Source of the DNA: Prochlorococcus sp. AG-355-K03
GTDB lineage: Bacteria; Cyanobacteriota; Cyanobacteriia; PCC-6307; Cyanobiaceae
Reading direction: 5' to 3'
Assembly (NCBI GenBank): GCA_003278685.1
Contig: QCDS01000006.1
Coordinates: 1 to 53,104, forward strand
DNA length: 53,104 nt
The number at the start of each line of letters is the position of its first letter. Position 1 is the stretch's first letter. A program made the translations under genes and the position numbers. Positions 37,678-48,210 of this stretch are shown here, piece after piece. The notes beneath the pieces are model-generated. The model was given only the letters and a program-made list of their open reading frames with translations, was not told the origin of the DNA and did not search any database.

Positions 37678-37734
37678 AATAACGTCTTAACTATATTAAC
37701 TTTACTAATAATTTAACTGTTTTTACTAAGTTAG

Positions 37735-37757
37735 GATATATTTTTCTTAAATATATC
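37735..37757. promoter_or_regulatory. Perfect palindrome in the DUF502/queG divergent spacer
   Basis: GATATATTT (37735-37743) and AAATATATC (37749-37757) form a 9-bp perfect inverted repeat around five bases, in the 146-bp spacer that must hold both promoters. It could be an operator or a chance AT palindrome. Confidence 0.3.
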
Positions 37758-37823
37758 TATTTTTATTTATAACTTTATTCTCTAAAAATAACTTTTAAAG
37801 TAAATGCTACAAAAAATAAAGAA

Positions 37824-38780
37824 ATGATTAATACGATTCAAGACAAAAAAGAAATAAGTAAAAAATTAAAAGAAAGGGCTATTTTTGAGGGCTTTACAGT
37901 TGCTGGAATAGCTTCAATTCCAGGTAGTTCGCGCATAAAGTTAAGAACAAATGCATTAGAAAGATGGTTATCAAATAACCACCATGCTGAAATGAAATGG
38001 ATGGAAGCAGAAAAAAGAAAAAATATAGGATCACTTTTTGAAGATGCAAAAAGTGTTTTAAGCGTTGGATTTACTTATATTAATTCACAAAACAACAACA
38101 ACAATTTCCTCAAGGTAGCTAAATTTAGCCAAGGAGAAGATTATCATAAAGTGATTAACAAAAAATTAAAAAATATTGGTAAATGGATCGACCTAGAAAT
38201 CCCTGACTGCAAATGGAAAATATGTGTTGATACCTCTCCTCTTCTTGAAAAAGCATGGGCAGAGGAGGCAGGGATTGGTTGGATAGGTAAAAATAGTAAT
38301 TTAATCAGCAAAAAAAATGGTTCTTGGTTTACTTTAGGTTTTATGATTCTCACAAAAGATTTAATACCAGATAAACCTCATCAATCACTTTGTGGAAAAT
38401 GTGATATTTGTATTGAACGTTGTCCCACAAAGGCAATAGTCGAACCCTTTGTAATACAATCTGATCTATGCATTGCGTATCACACAATAGAAAGCAGAGA
38501 TAAAACTATTCCAATGAAAATAGAAAAAAATTTAGGTGGATGGGTTGCAGGATGTGATATTTGTCAAGATGTTTGTCCATGGAATAAATCAGTGCCATAC
38601 AACAATAATTATGAAACTACACCGAAAGAATGGATTAAAAATCTTGATATTGAGTCTATGAATTGGGACGATAAAACGTGGCAAGAAAATCTTAAGGGAA
38701 CTACTTTAAAAAGAATTAAACCATGGATGTGGAAAAGAAACATACAAGCAAACATTAAAAATAAAAAAATAAAAATATGA
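37824..38780 (+). CDS. queG: Epoxyqueuosine reductase
   Basis: A 318-aa cobamide- and Fe-S-dependent enzyme that converts epoxyqueuosine to queuosine in the tRNA anticodon. Two 4Fe-4S motifs are present: CGKCDICIERCPTKAI and CDICQDVCPWN. Upstream are family segments SVLSVGFTYIN, VDTSPLLEKAWAEEAGIGWIGKNSNLI and GSWFTLGFMILT. The cobamide requirement links it functionally to cbiD in this window (known for the family). The last four bases overlap the start of the TPR gene as ATGA, so translation is coupled. Confidence 0.95.
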   Translation: MINTIQDKKEISKKLKERAIFEGFTVAGIASIPGSSRIKLRTNALERWLSNNHHAEMKWMEAEKRKNIGSLFEDAKSVLSVGFTYINSQNNNNNFLKVAKFSQGEDYHKVINKKLKNIGKWIDLEIPDCKWKICVDTSPLLEKAWAEEAGIGWIGKNSNLISKKNGSWFTLGFMILTKDLIPDKPHQSLCGKCDICIERCPTKAIVEPFVIQSDLCIAYHTIESRDKTIPMKIEKNLGGWVAGCDICQDVCPWNKSVPYNNNYETTPKEWIKNLDIESMNWDDKTWQENLKGTTLKRIKPWMWKRNIQANIKNKKIKI

Positions 38781-39640
38781 AAAAGTTTTTAAAAAAAACA
38801 ATCTGGTCCTGCTTGATCTTTTTTTACTTTTTTCAAATAGCAAAAGTTCAAGCCATAGTTCCCTATTATTATTTTCCAACAATAAAAAATTTACAAAAGC
38901 AAAGTTTATATATTGGTAAAAATGCATATCAACTACTTTATTTTGGTCAATATGAAGACAGTCTTAACTTAGCCAAATTAGCAGTAAAAATAAATGCAAA
39001 AGATGAAAAACTATGGTTAATTTTGGCTGAAGCACAAATAGCTAACAAAGAATACAAAAACGCATTAAATTCTCTAAATGAAGCAGAACAGATCGATTCA
39101 AATATTAGCGAAATATATTTTGTTAAAAGTAATGTTTACTTAAAAATTTCTCAACAGACAAAGGCAAAGAATGCTTTAGAAAAAGGAATAAAGATTGAGC
39201 CTAACAACTACAAAGCTATTTTTCAATTAGGAAATATTTTATTAATGGAAAAAAATTATTTGGAAGCTATAAAATTGTTTGATAAATCTATAAAAATCAA
39301 GCCTGATTTCTGGCAAGCAATCAATAATCAAGGTTTAGCTTATTTCGAAAGAAATAATGTAAATCTCTCAATCAAACTTTTTGAAAGTGCAATCTCAATT
39401 GAGGAAAATGCTGAACCATTACTAGGCCTGGCCTCATGTATAAATATCAGCGATACTAAATTAGCAATCCAGCTAGCAAAAAAAGCTTTGGCGAAAGATC
39501 CCAAATATGTCAATTATGATTATAGAAAAGAACAGTTATGGGGAGAAAAATTACAAGCCTCTACAGAAATTCTTTTACAAAATGAACAACTAAAAAAAGA
39601 TATAATACTGGCAAAATCCAAAATAATTAAATCATCTTAA
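38777..39640 (+). CDS. Exported TPR-repeat protein
   Basis: 287 aa. A signal peptide or anchor spans about residues 8-26 (IWSCLIFFYFFQIAKVQA). It is followed by a run of tetratricopeptide repeats between about 55 and 235, for example LWLILAEAQIANKEYKNALNSLNEAEQID, then AKNALEKGIKIEPNNYKAIFQLG and YLEAIKLFDKSIKIKPDFWQAINNQGLAYFE (read as pieces). TPR domains scaffold protein complexes; the partner is unknown. ATGA overlap with queG. The product is Lys-rich and probably periplasmic or lumen-facing. Confidence 0.88.
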   Translation: MKKFLKKTIWSCLIFFYFFQIAKVQAIVPYYYFPTIKNLQKQSLYIGKNAYQLLYFGQYEDSLNLAKLAVKINAKDEKLWLILAEAQIANKEYKNALNSLNEAEQIDSNISEIYFVKSNVYLKISQQTKAKNALEKGIKIEPNNYKAIFQLGNILLMEKNYLEAIKLFDKSIKIKPDFWQAINNQGLAYFERNNVNLSIKLFESAISIEENAEPLLGLASCINISDTKLAIQLAKKALAKDPKYVNYDYRKEQLWGEKLQASTEILLQNEQLKKDIILAKSKIIKSS

Positions 39641-39717
39641 TGTTCAATACTGGTAAATATTGTTTTACCTATTAGTCTTAATTTAGTTAATTAATAATTA
39701 TTTAAGTATGCGCTCTA

Positions 39718-42159
39718 ATGGATAAGAAAAACTTCACTTCCATCTCGCTTCAAGAAGAAATGCAACGTTCTTATTTGGAGTATGCAATGAGCGTCATAGT
39801 TGGACGTGCGTTGCCTGATGCAAGAGATGGTCTTAAACCTGTACAAAGAAGAATCATATTCGCGATGTATGAATTAGGTTTAACTCCTGATAAACCATTC
39901 AGAAAGTGTGCAAGAGTTGTTGGAGATGTACTTGGAAAATACCATCCTCATGGAGATCAAGCAGTTTACGATGCATTGGTAAAGCTGGTACAAAATTTCT
40001 CAACTAAATATCCTACTCTTGACGGGCATGGGAATTTTGGATCGGTAGATAATGATCCGCCGGCAGCAATGAGGTATACAGAGACAAGATTAGCTCCAAT
40101 AGCTCATAAAGGATTTCTTGAAGAAATTGCATCAGAAACAGTAAACTTTTCAAATAACTTTGACGGTTCTCAAAAAGAACCAGATGTTCTTCCAGCTCAA
40201 CTTCCATTTTTATTGTTGAACGGCTCATCAGGTATTGCTGTTGGCATGGCAACAAATATTCCGCCTCATAACCTTGGCGAAATTGTAGATGGTTTAGTTG
40301 CATTAGTTAAAAATAAAGATATTAGTGACAAAAAACTTTCTAACATTATCAAAGGACCTGATTTTCCTACTGGCGGAGAATTAATTTATAGTCATGCAAT
40401 AGAAGAACTTTATCAAACTGGAAAAGGATCTATAACGATAAGAGGAGTTGTAAATACAGAAGAGGTAAATTTAGGCAAAGGGAAACATAGAAAGAATGCA
40501 ATAATCATTACTGAACTTCCTTACCAAATTAATAAAGCAGGTTGGATTGAAAAACTCGCAGAACTTGTGAATTCAGGCAAGATTATTGGGATTTCTGATA
40601 TTAGGGATGAGAGCGACAGAGATGGAATGAGAATTGTAATAGAGCTAAAAAAAGATTCTAATTCTGAACTTGTTATTTCTAATTTATATAAAAAAACAAC
40701 TCTCCAAACAAACTTTGGCGCAATATTCTTAGCTTTAATTAAAGGCAAGCCTGTACAACTAAATTTGAAAAAATATCTCAACTATTTTCTTGAATTTAGA
40801 GAAGAAACAATTAGAAAAAGAACTTTTTATTTTCTAAAAAACACCCTTGATAAACTAGAAATATCAGAAGGTTTATCTAAAGCTACAAAAAACATAAACA
40901 AAGTTATTGCAACTATAGAAGAATCAGAAAATTCTGTGCAAGCTAAATCAAAATTAGTAGAAAATTTTTTCTTAAGTGAAAAACAGGCAAATTCAGTTTT
41001 GGATATGCCGCTAAAAAAATTAACAAATCTAGAAAAAAATCAAATTGATACCGATATAAAAAATTTAGAAGAAAAAAAGAATTATTTCCAAAAATTACTG
41101 AATGAAAGAGAATTATTACTTGAATTACTTATAGAAGAATTAGTAATATTAAAGAAAAAATACAATGTTATACGTAAAACAAAAATAATTAAAAATATAA
41201 ATCAAAATCAAGAATTAGAAACGCTTAATAATCAGATATTAGAAGACTTTATAAATAAAAAAACAAAATTGTACATAGACAATAGGCTGTATTTAAAAAG
41301 AATGATTTTAGGTAATTACAAGAAATCATTTGAAGTTGTAAATAAAATTATAGATAATAAAAATATTCAAAAGTTTATATGTAATATTGAAAAAAATATC
41401 AAATTAATTGGAATAACAAATACGGGAAAAGTATTTAACATTGATTGGGAATCAAATATTAATAAAGACTATAAATTAGATAATAAAATTCTTGGAAATA
41501 TACATCCTAGTGAAATAATAAATTTTCACTCAATTAAAAAAGACATTAAAAATTATTTATGCATATTAAATTCTGATGGAAGATTTAAAAAAGTTTTATT
41601 TGATGAAGATATGATTAAAAGCAATAGATCTTACACTATTACAAAATTAAAAAATAATTTAAAAACAATTGATTCTTTTATTTCTAATGAAAGGAAAGAT
41701 TTAATAATATTAACCTCGATAGGAAGAATTTTTAAATTAAATTTATCAGATAAATTTTTAACGCCAACTTCTAAACAATCCCAAGGATTAATCATTGCAA
41801 AACTTTTACCATCTGAAAAAATCGTTTCTTGTTGTACATTTAATGATAGAGAAAATATTTTTTTAATATCTAAACAAGGAAAAATCTTTTGCATAAATAG
41901 TAATGAAATTTACTGCTCAAATGAATACAGTTTGGGATATTTGAATGAAAAAACACAACTTAAGAACGATTACTTCCTCAAAATAATGGCAAGTAACCAT
42001 TACCTTGATATTGAAACTAATAAAAATAAATCTGCAAGATTAGACCTAAATAAATTAAATTTCAAATCAAATAAATCAAACTTTTTAATTGATTTTTTAA
42101 AATTAGATAATGATGAATACCTTGAAAATTGTTTCCGACTTGAAAACTTTCTCGACTAA
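39718..42159 (+). CDS. gyrA: DNA gyrase/topoisomerase IV subunit A-like protein, without GyrA box
   Basis: 813 aa. Type IIA topoisomerase breakage-reunion subunit. The N-terminal domain is well conserved: [62 protein letters not shown] with catalytic Y120, and [17 protein letters not shown]. The tower and coiled-coil gate follow. The C-terminal region (about 500-813) is Lys/Asn/Ile-rich and contains no recognisable QRRGGKG-type GyrA box, so by family rules it may behave like ParC or a second gyrA paralogue rather than a supercoiling gyrase. The gene is preceded by a 77-bp AT-rich spacer; its TAA interlocks with the purF stop. Confidence 0.88.
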   Translation: MDKKNFTSISLQEEMQRSYLEYAMSVIVGRALPDARDGLKPVQRRIIFAMYELGLTPDKPFRKCARVVGDVLGKYHPHGDQAVYDALVKLVQNFSTKYPTLDGHGNFGSVDNDPPAAMRYTETRLAPIAHKGFLEEIASETVNFSNNFDGSQKEPDVLPAQLPFLLLNGSSGIAVGMATNIPPHNLGEIVDGLVALVKNKDISDKKLSNIIKGPDFPTGGELIYSHAIEELYQTGKGSITIRGVVNTEEVNLGKGKHRKNAIIITELPYQINKAGWIEKLAELVNSGKIIGISDIRDESDRDGMRIVIELKKDSNSELVISNLYKKTTLQTNFGAIFLALIKGKPVQLNLKKYLNYFLEFREETIRKRTFYFLKNTLDKLEISEGLSKATKNINKVIATIEESENSVQAKSKLVENFFLSEKQANSVLDMPLKKLTNLEKNQIDTDIKNLEEKKNYFQKLLNERELLLELLIEELVILKKKYNVIRKTKIIKNINQNQELETLNNQILEDFINKKTKLYIDNRLYLKRMILGNYKKSFEVVNKIIDNKNIQKFICNIEKNIKLIGITNTGKVFNIDWESNINKDYKLDNKILGNIHPSEIINFHSIKKDIKNYLCILNSDGRFKKVLFDEDMIKSNRSYTITKLKNNLKTIDSFISNERKDLIILTSIGRIFKLNLSDKFLTPTSKQSQGLIIAKLLPSEKIVSCCTFNDRENIFLISKQGKIFCINSNEIYCSNEYSLGYLNEKTQLKNDYFLKIMASNHYLDIETNKNKSARLDLNKLNFKSNKSNFLIDFLKLDNDEYLENCFRLENFLD

Positions 42160-43616
42160 GATTTATATTCATGTTCAACCCAATTTAAGTATTCTTGATT
42201 TACTGTTCCAGTTACATAATCACCAGTAAAACAACTCATCTCTAAACCTTTAATAGGAGAATCATCAATTATAGATTTACGCAAACTTTCAACACTTTGA
42301 TAAACAAGGTTATCAATTTCAAGTTTATCGGCAATTTCACTTATTGTCCTATTGTGAGCTATTAATTCATCTCTATTAGGCATATTAATTCCATAAACGT
42401 GAGGATAGCGAACAGGAGGAGCTGCTGATGTAAAAAAAACTTTATTTGCTCCTGCATCTTTAGCCATCTGGACTATTTCTTTTGAAGTAGTACCTCTTAC
42501 TATCGAGTCATCAACAATTAATACATTTTTATTTTTAAACTCTGCACTCATGGCATTTAATTTTTGCCTTACAGATTTCTTACGTTTCTGCTGACCAGGC
42601 ATTATAAATGTTCTGCCAACATATCTATTTTTAAAAAAACCTTCCCTATATTCTATCCCTAACTGTCTTGCAACTTGCATTGCCGCGGGTCGAGAAGAAT
42701 CAGGAATAGGCATAACTACATCAATATCTCCAGAGTTGATTGTTTCTTTTATTGTTTCTGCTAAATAATCTCCCATCTTTAAACGAGCTTTATAGACTGA
42801 AATTCCATTCATAATTGAATCTGGCCTAGCTAAGTAAACATATTCAAAAGCACAGGGAAATAACATTGGATTTTCAGAACATTGCTTAGAGAAAAACTCC
42901 CCATCAAGATTTATAAAAACAGCTTCTCCTGGATTTACATCTCTCACTACTTCATAATCATTATTCTCAAGTACTAAAGATTCGCTTGCAACCATCCATT
43001 CTTCTTTTTTTGTGGTTAATGAAAGTCTTTTCCCTATGACTAAAGGCCTAATACCAAAAGGATCTCTAAATGCTAATAAACCATGACCTGAAATTAACGC
43101 AATTGAAGCATATGACCCCTGAATTCTTTTATGTAAAGATTTGACAGCATTGAAAATAATATCAGGTTCTAATTCTTGATTATGAATTTGTTCTTGTAAT
43201 TCTGTCGCAAATACATTTAACAACATTTCAGTATCACTTGAGGAATTTGTATGCCTCTTGTCGACATTAAATAACTGTTTTTCTAAATCTCTGGTATTAG
43301 TCAAATTTCCATTATGTATCAAAACAATTCCATAAGGAGCATTAACATAAAAAGGCTGTGCTTCTTCTACACTTTCTGCTGATCCCTTTGTTGCATACCT
43401 AACATGACCCAATCCAATTTTGCCAATTAAATTCCTCATATCTCTAGTTCTATAAGCAGTATTAACCTGACCTTTAACCTTATGTATATGAAAAACAGTA
43501 TTTTCCATTGTTGCTATACCTGTTGAGTCTTGACCTCTATGCTGCAAAAGCAAAAGACTATCGTAAATTTGTTGATTTACATCATTTGAAGAGACAATTC
43601 CAACTATTCCGCACAT
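42156..43616 (-). CDS. purF: Amidophosphoribosyltransferase, Fe-S-free type
   Basis: First committed step of purine synthesis (PRPP plus glutamine to phosphoribosylamine). The 486-aa protein begins [10 protein letters not shown], with C2 as nucleophile and no propeptide. It has [24 protein letters not shown] and the PRPP loop [17 protein letters not shown]. Cysteines corresponding to the Bacillus-type 4Fe-4S ligands are only partly present: FPCAFEYVY and SCFTGDYV are kept, while the other two sites read YPHVYGIN and GLEMSC. This, and the lack of a propeptide, resemble E. coli PurF. Downstream of purL by 47 bp in the dnaN-PRC-purL-purF run. Confidence 0.95.
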   Translation of the reverse strand: MCGIVGIVSSNDVNQQIYDSLLLLQHRGQDSTGIATMENTVFHIHKVKGQVNTAYRTRDMRNLIGKIGLGHVRYATKGSAESVEEAQPFYVNAPYGIVLIHNGNLTNTRDLEKQLFNVDKRHTNSSSDTEMLLNVFATELQEQIHNQELEPDIIFNAVKSLHKRIQGSYASIALISGHGLLAFRDPFGIRPLVIGKRLSLTTKKEEWMVASESLVLENNDYEVVRDVNPGEAVFINLDGEFFSKQCSENPMLFPCAFEYVYLARPDSIMNGISVYKARLKMGDYLAETIKETINSGDIDVVMPIPDSSRPAAMQVARQLGIEYREGFFKNRYVGRTFIMPGQQKRKKSVRQKLNAMSAEFKNKNVLIVDDSIVRGTTSKEIVQMAKDAGANKVFFTSAAPPVRYPHVYGINMPNRDELIAHNRTISEIADKLEIDNLVYQSVESLRKSIIDDSPIKGLEMSCFTGDYVTGTVNQEYLNWVEHEYKS

Positions 43617-43663
43617 AACTTAATATCTTAAAATGATTAATAATTGAGAAATGTTTTTCATGT

Positions 43664-46003
43664 TTAAAAGTAATCTGAAATACTATTATTAAATTTTTCG
43701 GTTAATTCCTCAACCCTAATATTGCAAATATTTTTTTCGTTGATTTTTATCTTCAGCGTGTCACTAGATACATATCCTATTTTTTTTACATAAACACTTG
43801 ATGGGAATTTTATTTGATTTTGTTTTAAATAATTAAACCATTCATTTTGCTTCATTTTACTAATTGAAAAAATAATTCTTGACCCCCCTTCGGCAAACAA
43901 TAAATTATCAACTCTATTAACATCTTTGTCTAATTCTATAGTTGCACCCCTTGCGGACAAAATACAAGACTCTGCTAAAGCTATAGCTAAACCTCCGTCG
44001 CTGATATCGTGCGAAGAAACCACAAGACTATTTAAAATCGCATTTCTTAAAAAACTCTGGCAAAACTTTTCATCCAACAAATCTATTTTTGGAGGCCGAC
44101 CTGTAATTTCTCCATGAAAATATTCCAGATAAGAGCTAGCTGCAATTTTTATTTCTGATTTGGAAGAACCAATTAACCAGATTTGATCTTCAATATTTTT
44201 CCATTCACTACTTATAGCTTTTTCGACATTATCTATCTTTCCCACCATTCCAATAACAGGTGTAGGATTAATAGGAGTAATTAGATTATCTTTATTTTTT
44301 GATTCATTATATAAAGATACATTACCTCCTGTAACAGGTGTTTCTAAAGCTTTACAGGCTTCAGCAATTCCATTACATGAAGATGAAAGTTGCCAATATC
44401 CTATTTCATTCTCAGGGGAAGAAAAATTTAAATTATTTGTAATTGCCACTGGTTCAGCACCAACACAACTAACATTTCTAGCGGACTCTGCAACGGCAGC
44501 GATAGATCCTCTGAAAGGATCAAGCGCAACCCATCTACTATTGCAATCAACTGAAGCAGCGACACCAGAAAATACTTTACTTTTATTTTTTTTATTTTGT
44601 TCCCTTAGTCTTACTACGGCTGCATCTGATTTTCCAGGTTTAAAAACTGTATTTGCCTGAACTTGAGAATCATATTGCTTATAAATCCATCGTTTAGAAG
44701 CTATTGATGGATTAGAGAGTAGTTTTAAAATGATGTCTGAAAAAGAAAAATTCTTATTTTCCTTCAATGAAAAAATTTTTTGCTCATGAATTTCTGGTAA
44801 ATCATTTTCTTTCCATTCCCATTTATTTAAGAGATCATCTGGTGGGTTATGAATCACATTGTGAAAATTGACAGGAGTATCATGAGATAAGGCAGAAGTT
44901 GGTATTTGGGCCACAATTTTACCTTTATGAGAAATAATTACTTCATTAGTTCCTATCACTTCTCCAATAACACTGGCATATAATCCCCATTTATTAAATT
45001 TTTCAATAAGATCATTAATTTTTTCTTCTTTAACGACAAACAACATTCTTTCTTGCGATTCAGATAATAAATACTGGTATGAAGACATATCATTTTCTCT
45101 AGAAGGGACCAAATCTAAATCGATAGATATCCCTAAATTTCCATTTGCGGCCATTTCTGCGCTACTGCATGTTAAACCTGCAGCACCCATATCTTGAGCT
45201 GCAATTACATCCCCTGTCTTGAAAGCATCCAAACAAGCTTCAATAAGACTTTTCTCAACAAATGGATCACCTACCTGAACAGCAGGTCTATCATCCAATG
45301 AAGTTGTAGTTAATTCTGAACTAGCAAAACTAGCACCACCAACACCATCTCTGCCAGTTGTATTACCAACATATAACACTGGTGATCCTACATTTTTAGC
45401 TCCAGAACAAACGATTTCCTCAGTCTCTAAAAGTCCTAAAGCCATAACATTCACAAGAGGATTTCCAGAGTAACTATCATCGAAATCAATTTCACCTCCA
45501 ACAGTCGGCACACCTACGCAATTCCCATAATGTGAAATACCCGATACAACTCCTCGTAGTAAATCAACATTTGATGATTTATCAAGGTTACCGAATCTCA
45601 ATGAATTCAAGACTGCAATTGGCCTAGCACCCATTGTAAATATATCTCTTAAAATTCCTCCTACACCTGTTGCTGCGCCTTGAAAAGGTTCGATAGCAGA
45701 AGGATGATTATGACTTTCTATTTTAAAAACAAGTTTTTGATTATTTCCAACATCAATGACGCCAGCATTTTCTCCAGGTCCAACTAAAACATTTTTACCT
45801 TTAGTGGGAAACTTAGATAGTAAAGGTTTTGAATTTCTATAACAACAATGTTCGGACCACATAACGCCAAACATGCCTAATTCCGTTCTGTTAGGTTTTC
45901 TATTTAATCTTTTGCAAATTTCTTCGTAATCTTTGAGTGTTAAATTTTCAACTTGTAGTGCTTCATTAAGATCATATAGATCATTATTTTCTTGATTTAT
46001 CAT
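43664..46003 (-). CDS. purL: Phosphoribosylformylglycinamidine synthase, small PurL type
   Basis: 779 aa. Fourth step of purine synthesis (FGAR to FGAM). The length and lack of a glutaminase domain mark the small form that works with PurQ and PurS, neither of which is in this window. Segments seen: [34 protein letters not shown] with catalytic His, [37 protein letters not shown], and the second-half [14 protein letters not shown] and [19 protein letters not shown] start; the PRC-barrel gene ends 3 bp upstream. Confidence 0.96.
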   Translation of the reverse strand: MINQENNDLYDLNEALQVENLTLKDYEEICKRLNRKPNRTELGMFGVMWSEHCCYRNSKPLLSKFPTKGKNVLVGPGENAGVIDVGNNQKLVFKIESHNHPSAIEPFQGAATGVGGILRDIFTMGARPIAVLNSLRFGNLDKSSNVDLLRGVVSGISHYGNCVGVPTVGGEIDFDDSYSGNPLVNVMALGLLETEEIVCSGAKNVGSPVLYVGNTTGRDGVGGASFASSELTTTSLDDRPAVQVGDPFVEKSLIEACLDAFKTGDVIAAQDMGAAGLTCSSAEMAANGNLGISIDLDLVPSRENDMSSYQYLLSESQERMLFVVKEEKINDLIEKFNKWGLYASVIGEVIGTNEVIISHKGKIVAQIPTSALSHDTPVNFHNVIHNPPDDLLNKWEWKENDLPEIHEQKIFSLKENKNFSFSDIILKLLSNPSIASKRWIYKQYDSQVQANTVFKPGKSDAAVVRLREQNKKNKSKVFSGVAASVDCNSRWVALDPFRGSIAAVAESARNVSCVGAEPVAITNNLNFSSPENEIGYWQLSSSCNGIAEACKALETPVTGGNVSLYNESKNKDNLITPINPTPVIGMVGKIDNVEKAISSEWKNIEDQIWLIGSSKSEIKIAASSYLEYFHGEITGRPPKIDLLDEKFCQSFLRNAILNSLVVSSHDISDGGLAIALAESCILSARGATIELDKDVNRVDNLLFAEGGSRIIFSISKMKQNEWFNYLKQNQIKFPSSVYVKKIGYVSSDTLKIKINEKNICNIRVEELTEKFNNSISDYF

Positions 46004-46006
46004 TAT

Positions 46007-46714
46007 TTATATCCAAGGGTCATCTTCTTTTTTTTCACTAAAAGGTATAGATGTTCTGTCATTATTATAAAAACTTTTTTGTTTAAAATCTAAGTTTTGG
46101 CTAATATCTTCATCTTCTTCAAGCCATTCCTCTAATCTATTAGAAGCAATATTTTTCATATCATCAAATCTATCAAAAATTTTTTTTCCTTTTTGCATAA
46201 ATTCATTTTTAATACTTGATTTTATTAAAGGTAAATCATCTAAAGAATTACTTTCACAAAATACCAATCCTGGTTGTTGGTCATTGATATTATCAATAGT
46301 TAATTTCCATCTACTAGAACCTGGAATCTTAGGATTAGATCTAGAAACAAGGTAATATTTAATTTTTCCCGTTTTCATTTCAAATAAAAAATCTGCAATG
46401 AATCCTATTTTTGATCCATTTATATTTATAAGATTAGCTTCTATTAAAGTTGGGAACCTATTTAAAGTTGCTAAATCCGAAATAGCTGGATCACCTTTGA
46501 CATAAATTTCATTATCTATTATTTGAGTAATTTGATTTAATCGCCAAACATTTCTTTTTAAATCAAAGTTTGAAGGACGAGAGTACCATCCTAGAATCCG
46601 GTGAACTGGAGGATGCATCCAGACGTTTTCACCATTTCCATAATTAAGGACCATATTACCCTTAACACTATAATTTAATAATTCACTTAATAAAATTTCT
46701 TTAGGTAATTTCAA
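46007..46714 (-). CDS. PRC-barrel domain protein, unknown function
   Basis: 235 aa. Two PRC-barrel-like units can be seen: residues about 5-70 (LLSELLNYSVKGNMV) and about 90-160, with TLIEANLININGSKIGFIADFLFEMKTGKIKYYLVSRS in pieces. The C-terminal part is helical and acidic (NRLEEWLEEDEDISQ) and ends EKKEDDPWI. PRC-barrels mediate protein or metal-centre assembly in photosynthetic reaction centres and RNA processing (RimM). Conserved directly after dnaN in picocyanobacteria (from memory). The start is TTG (46714), one base after the dnaN stop, so it depends on dnaN transcription. Confidence 0.8.
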   Translation of the reverse strand: MKLPKEILLSELLNYSVKGNMVLNYGNGENVWMHPPVHRILGWYSRPSNFDLKRNVWRLNQITQIIDNEIYVKGDPAISDLATLNRFPTLIEANLININGSKIGFIADFLFEMKTGKIKYYLVSRSNPKIPGSSRWKLTIDNINDQQPGLVFCESNSLDDLPLIKSSIKNEFMQKGKKIFDRFDDMKNIASNRLEEWLEEDEDISQNLDFKQKSFYNNDRTSIPFSEKKEDDPWI

Positions 46715-46715
46715 A

Positions 46716-47873
46716 TCAAGAACGAACCTGCACAGGCATAACTAAATAAGTAAAAGAATTAAGATTATCTTCTGGCACAAAAACCGCTGGAGTTGTTGCA
46801 ATATTACACTTTAAAAGTACATTTTCAGAAGCAATAACTTTTAAACCTTCTAACAAATATCTTACGTTAAATGCAATATCAAAATTTTCTCCAGAATAGG
46901 AAACAGGTATTGATTCATTTGCATTTCCAATATCTTGAGCATCTGCGCTGATTGAAGCTAAATCTGTATCATCTAATTTAATCTTTACAACACTACTTTG
47001 CTGATCAGCTAAAACAGCAATTCTTTCTAATGAATCAATTAATTTTTTTGTATTAAAGTTTAGAATTTTAGAAAAAGAATCAGGAATTAATTGTGAATAA
47101 TTAGGATAAGTACCTTCTAAAGTTCTTGTAGTAATTATTTGATTAGAAGATATAAATACTACTTGACCTTTGTCATAGAAAAGCTTAATTGAATTTTCTG
47201 AGCTTCTCAAAGATACTAGTTTTTCAATTTCTCTCAATGATCTAGTTGGGATAGTTACCGATAAATCATCAACGTTTGAAGATAAGTTTTCTTTATTTTC
47301 AATATGTTCTTCATTACCAATTAAGGCTACAGCCAATCTATGACCATCTGTAGAAGCAGACTCTAAATAATTTGGTTTGAAAGTAAAATTGACACCTGTC
47401 AATAGTTGCTTTGAATCATCATTACTACTGGCAAAAATAGTAGATTTTAAAGCCTTTAAAAAAGAACTAGGATCAATATTCAAAGAAGTACCGCTTTCAA
47501 CAAATGGCAAATTAGGATATTCATCAGAGGGTATCCCTTTTAGATTAAAAGAACCTCTATCACTTTTTATCAGAATATTATCTGAATTCTCGTGTACTCC
47601 TAGAGAAACAGGTGTTTCATTAGGTAGTTTGTTTACTATTTCGGATAAAAGTTTTGAAGGTATAGTAATAGCTCCACTATTTTTGACAGTTCCATCAAAA
47701 GAAGTTTGAATTCCTAAATTCAAGTCAAATCCTGTGACGCTAATTTTATTAGTTCCTTCGTCAGCTGTTAAAAGTATGTTTGCAAGAATTGGATGAGTTG
47801 GCCTTGAAGAAACTGCCTTGCTTACTAGTTGTATAGCATTATTTAATTCATTTTGATTACAAATAATTTCCAT
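46716..47873 (-). CDS. dnaN: DNA polymerase III sliding clamp, beta subunit
   Basis: A 385-aa ring-forming processivity clamp. Three similar domains are visible: the N-terminal MEIICNQNELNNAIQLVSKAVSSRPTHPIL (in pieces), the second domain with ASTDGHRLAVA, and the C-terminal segment ending LNSFTYLVMPVQVRS, typical of DnaN (xxVMPxR). First gene of the leftward dnaN-PRC-purL-purF run. Upstream is the 337-bp intergenic region proposed as oriC; dnaN-adjacent origins are usual in this group. Confidence 0.96.
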   Translation of the reverse strand: MEIICNQNELNNAIQLVSKAVSSRPTHPILANILLTADEGTNKISVTGFDLNLGIQTSFDGTVKNSGAITIPSKLLSEIVNKLPNETPVSLGVHENSDNILIKSDRGSFNLKGIPSDEYPNLPFVESGTSLNIDPSSFLKALKSTIFASSNDDSKQLLTGVNFTFKPNYLESASTDGHRLAVALIGNEEHIENKENLSSNVDDLSVTIPTRSLREIEKLVSLRSSENSIKLFYDKGQVVFISSNQIITTRTLEGTYPNYSQLIPDSFSKILNFNTKKLIDSLERIAVLADQQSSVVKIKLDDTDLASISADAQDIGNANESIPVSYSGENFDIAFNVRYLLEGLKVIASENVLLKCNIATTPAVFVPEDNLNSFTYLVMPVQVRS

Positions 47874-48210
47874 CAGAATTTGGAACTTTTTACAAATACA
47901 ATATACTTTTTTCGTAAATTAAATTCAATAAATTTATTTTTTACTTTTTTCTAATATAAAAATAAATAATAAAGTAAAAAATTTAGTAGTAGTAGTTTTT
48001 GTGGGAACTGTGGAATTCTTTAATTAAACAGCTTGTCTATTTAGTTTACGAAGAAAAGAATATGTGTAAAAAAATTTTTATTTGTTGAATATTTTTTACT
48101 TTTTTCGAAAATTTTAAATTTATTCAACAAATAGAATTTCTTATTATGCACTTTTCAACAAATAAGGTTTGTTTTTAGTTGATTTCCACAGACACTATTT
48201 TTTTTGGATT
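47874..48210. other. Putative replication origin (oriC) between dnaN and thrC
   Basis: The largest AT-rich gene-free region away from the flv locus, with no open frame. It contains several DnaA-box-like nonamers: ATTTCCACA (48182-48190), TTTTACACA on the reverse strand (TGTGTAAAA, 48064-48072), TTATGCACT (48144 region), and GTTCCCACA and AATTCCACA on the reverse strand near 48000-48017. The 13-bp element TATTTGTTGAATA at 48079-48091 is perfectly inverted at 48121-48133, and a one-mismatch direct copy lies at 48152-48164; its core TTTTCAACA is one base from TTTTCCACA. Adjacent dnaN and the AT runs support an origin. It also carries the dnaN promoter. Confidence 0.55.

Noticed and set aside
39652..39669. 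Terminator hairpin GGTAAA/TTTACC after the TPR gene
   Set aside because: Short stem without a following T-run; probably a chance AT-rich repeat.
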